Assembly: GCA_943326975.2 (NCBI GenBank)
Contig: CALPVI020000112.1
Span: forward strand, 1-6,288
Length of the DNA: 6,288 nucleotides
Direction of reading: 5' to 3'
From: Actinomyces viscosus
GTDB taxonomy: Bacteria > Bacteroidota > Bacteroidia > Flavobacteriales_D > Crocinitomicaceae
Below are positions 5,014 to 6,288 of the stretch, one piece after another. The notes under the pieces are model-generated. The model worked only from the letters and a program-made list of their open reading frames with translations. It was not told the origin of the DNA and ran no database searches. How positions within the stretch are numbered: the first letter of the stretch is position 1; each line of letters starts with the position of its first letter. The translations under genes and the position numbers were made by a program.

Positions 5014-6288
5014 ATGAAAAAAATAGTAGTATTTATCAGTCTTTCAATTTTATTGTTTTCTTGTGGTTCAGGCAATGGAAATAGAGAGGTTTCCGAATAT
5101 GTTTCAGCATTTTTAAATGGTAATAATAATGCCATTATGTTTGGTAAAGCTGATTTAAAAATGGTGCTAGATAAAGCTGCCTATAAAGATGTACCAAAAT
5201 TTGGTGCTTTAATCGAAGATCAAATCAAAACAATAGAGAAAAGTTTAAATATTAATTCCCCAATATTTTTTGCTGTAGAAATCCAATCATTTGAAAAACT
5301 TGAAACTCCAAGTGTTTATGGTTTTATTGATGTTAAAAATGAAGATTCAACAGTTGCTGAGTTAACAAAAATGGGTGAAGATCTTGAGAAGAGTGGAGAT
5401 TTAAATTATTTTCAAAATGGAGATGTATTGGTAGGTATTGAAAATGATTTGGTAATATTACTGGTTCAGCCTGGTGTTAAAAATCCAAAAGATGTTTTAG
5501 AGAAAGCTTTTGAAAAAGCAAATGGGGATATTTCAGAGGGTAATGTAAATAAGATTTTAAATCAAAAAGCGGATATTGTTTTTGGAATGAAATTAGAGTC
5601 TATCTATGGTGATAAAAATCCAGCAATTGCTTCTTTGTCCAAAGACAGACAAGAAAAAGTGAAAAATTTAGTAAAAGATTGTTATTCAGAGTCATTGTTC
5701 AAGTTTGAAAATGGTGAGGTAATTATTGAAACAAAAAATTATTTAACTGCTGAATTAAAGAATAAAATGTTCTTGAAATCAGATCCTTCAGCATCAATAC
5801 TAAAAAAATTAGGAAATGGTACCCCTAAAATTGGTTTTGCAATGAATATAGATATGAAAAAATTGCAGGCTTTAATGGAAGAAGTTTCTCCAGGTGTAAT
5901 AAAGTCCTTAGGAGAAATGTTGGGAGGTCCTGCTCAAATGGCATTAATGATGGGAGGTGAAGATGGTTTGTCTTCATTATTAAGCGGAGAAATGGGGTTT
6001 GTTTTAGTTGGTGAAGCTAAAAAAGACATGTCAATGGTACCCGACTTTAATTATTATGTTGGATTTGGTTCAAAAGGTAAATCTTTAGCCGATTTAGCTT
6101 CAGCATTCTTGACAAAAGGAACAATGAAAGTAGATATTTCTAATAAAGGCATAATGGGTGCAACTAATCCTATTTATGCTACAAGTGGTGATTTAAATAT
6201 TCCTCAAGGTTGTAAATCATTTGGAAAAAAAGGATTTACAGGCTTTGTTAATTTTGAAGGAATGGATATCAATTCTTTTGAATTAGAA
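5014..6288 (+). CDS. DUF4836-like lipoprotein, C-terminus beyond the window
   Basis: The frame starts at ATG 5014 and stays open for 425 codons to the last base, so the 3' end is missing. The signal peptide MKKIVVFISLSILLFSC ends at Cys17, a lipoprotein attachment site, followed by a Gly/Asn-rich tether (GSGNGNREV) with no acidic surface-export signal. The mature part consists of repeated beta-alpha units. Recognisable stretches include KADLKMVLDKA near residue 49, IFFAVEIQSFEKL near 87, a long helical/Gly-Met-rich region starting MLGGPAQMALMMGG at residue 302, and LLSGEMGFVLVGEA around 322-335. The last motif resembles the LxGDxxxAL block of DUF4836, a Bacteroidota lipoprotein family of about 500 residues with no known function. 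The similarity is from memory and moderate. The gene is preceded by an AT-rich region with two copies of TTACATTTA (4962-4970, 4987-4995) but no exact TAnnTTTG element. Confidence 0.78.
   Translation, partial: MKKIVVFISLSILLFSCGSGNGNREVSEYVSAFLNGNNNAIMFGKADLKMVLDKAAYKDVPKFGALIEDQIKTIEKSLNINSPIFFAVEIQSFEKLETPSVYGFIDVKNEDSTVAELTKMGEDLEKSGDLNYFQNGDVLVGIENDLVILLVQPGVKNPKDVLEKAFEKANGDISEGNVNKILNQKADIVFGMKLESIYGDKNPAIASLSKDRQEKVKNLVKDCYSESLFKFENGEVIIETKNYLTAELKNKMFLKSDPSASILKKLGNGTPKIGFAMNIDMKKLQALMEEVSPGVIKSLGEMLGGPAQMALMMGGEDGLSSLLSGEMGFVLVGEAKKDMSMVPDFNYYVGFGSKGKSLADLASAFLTKGTMKVDISNKGIMGATNPIYATSGDLNIPQGCKSFGKKGFTGFVNFEGMDINSFELE

Noticed and set aside
1..6288. CRISPR array, insertion sequence, tRNA or phage genes
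   Set aside because: No regularly spaced repeats, transposase motifs, terminal inverted repeats or cloverleaf-like sequences were seen.

Overview
The window is an AT-rich stretch of a Bacteroidota chromosome, most likely from the order Flavobacteriales. Several features support this. One gene ends in a type IX secretion (T9SS) sorting domain. Two lipoproteins have short Bacteroidota-type signal peptides, and there is a DUF5777-type beta-barrel protein. Two exact TAnnTTTG promoter elements are present, and start codons are preceded by A-rich leaders rather than Shine-Dalgarno sequences. Nothing suggests a phage, insertion sequence, CRISPR array, tRNA or rRNA; composition and gene style look like ordinary chromosome throughout.

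Layout from left to right. (1) Positions 1-877, minus strand: a folate gene (5-formyltetrahydrofolate cyclo-ligase, 308-877), then a 56-residue two-helix membrane protein that appears to start with TTG on top of the cyclo-ligase stop codon (145-315), then the first 24 codons of a gene leaving the left edge (1-72). (2) Positions 1098-4244, plus strand: five closely spaced genes (gaps of 34, 17, 7 and 14 bases) preceded by a candidate promoter and closed by a clear intrinsic terminator. They encode a DUF5777-like outer-membrane barrel, a monoheme c-type cytochrome lipoprotein, a YceI-family protein, an unrecognised four-helix membrane protein, and a T9SS cargo protein of the choice-of-anchor V type with its own CxxCH heme site. 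(3) Positions 4299-4865, minus strand: a 188-residue protein I regard as a conserved Bacteroidota protein of unknown function, converging on the terminator. (4) Positions 5014-6288, plus strand: a large DUF4836-like lipoprotein, still open at the right edge. A perfect 18-base palindrome lies between the divergent genes of (3) and (4).

The five-gene unit is the most interesting part. Every product is predicted to be exported or membrane-embedded. Two carry covalent-heme motifs, one belongs to a lipid/quinone-binding family and one is a barrel. This fits a small envelope or cell-surface redox module, with one heme protein anchored by a lipid and the other carried outside by T9SS. That function is inferred from gene content and is not demonstrated. 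The folate gene and the two right-hand genes look like independent units.
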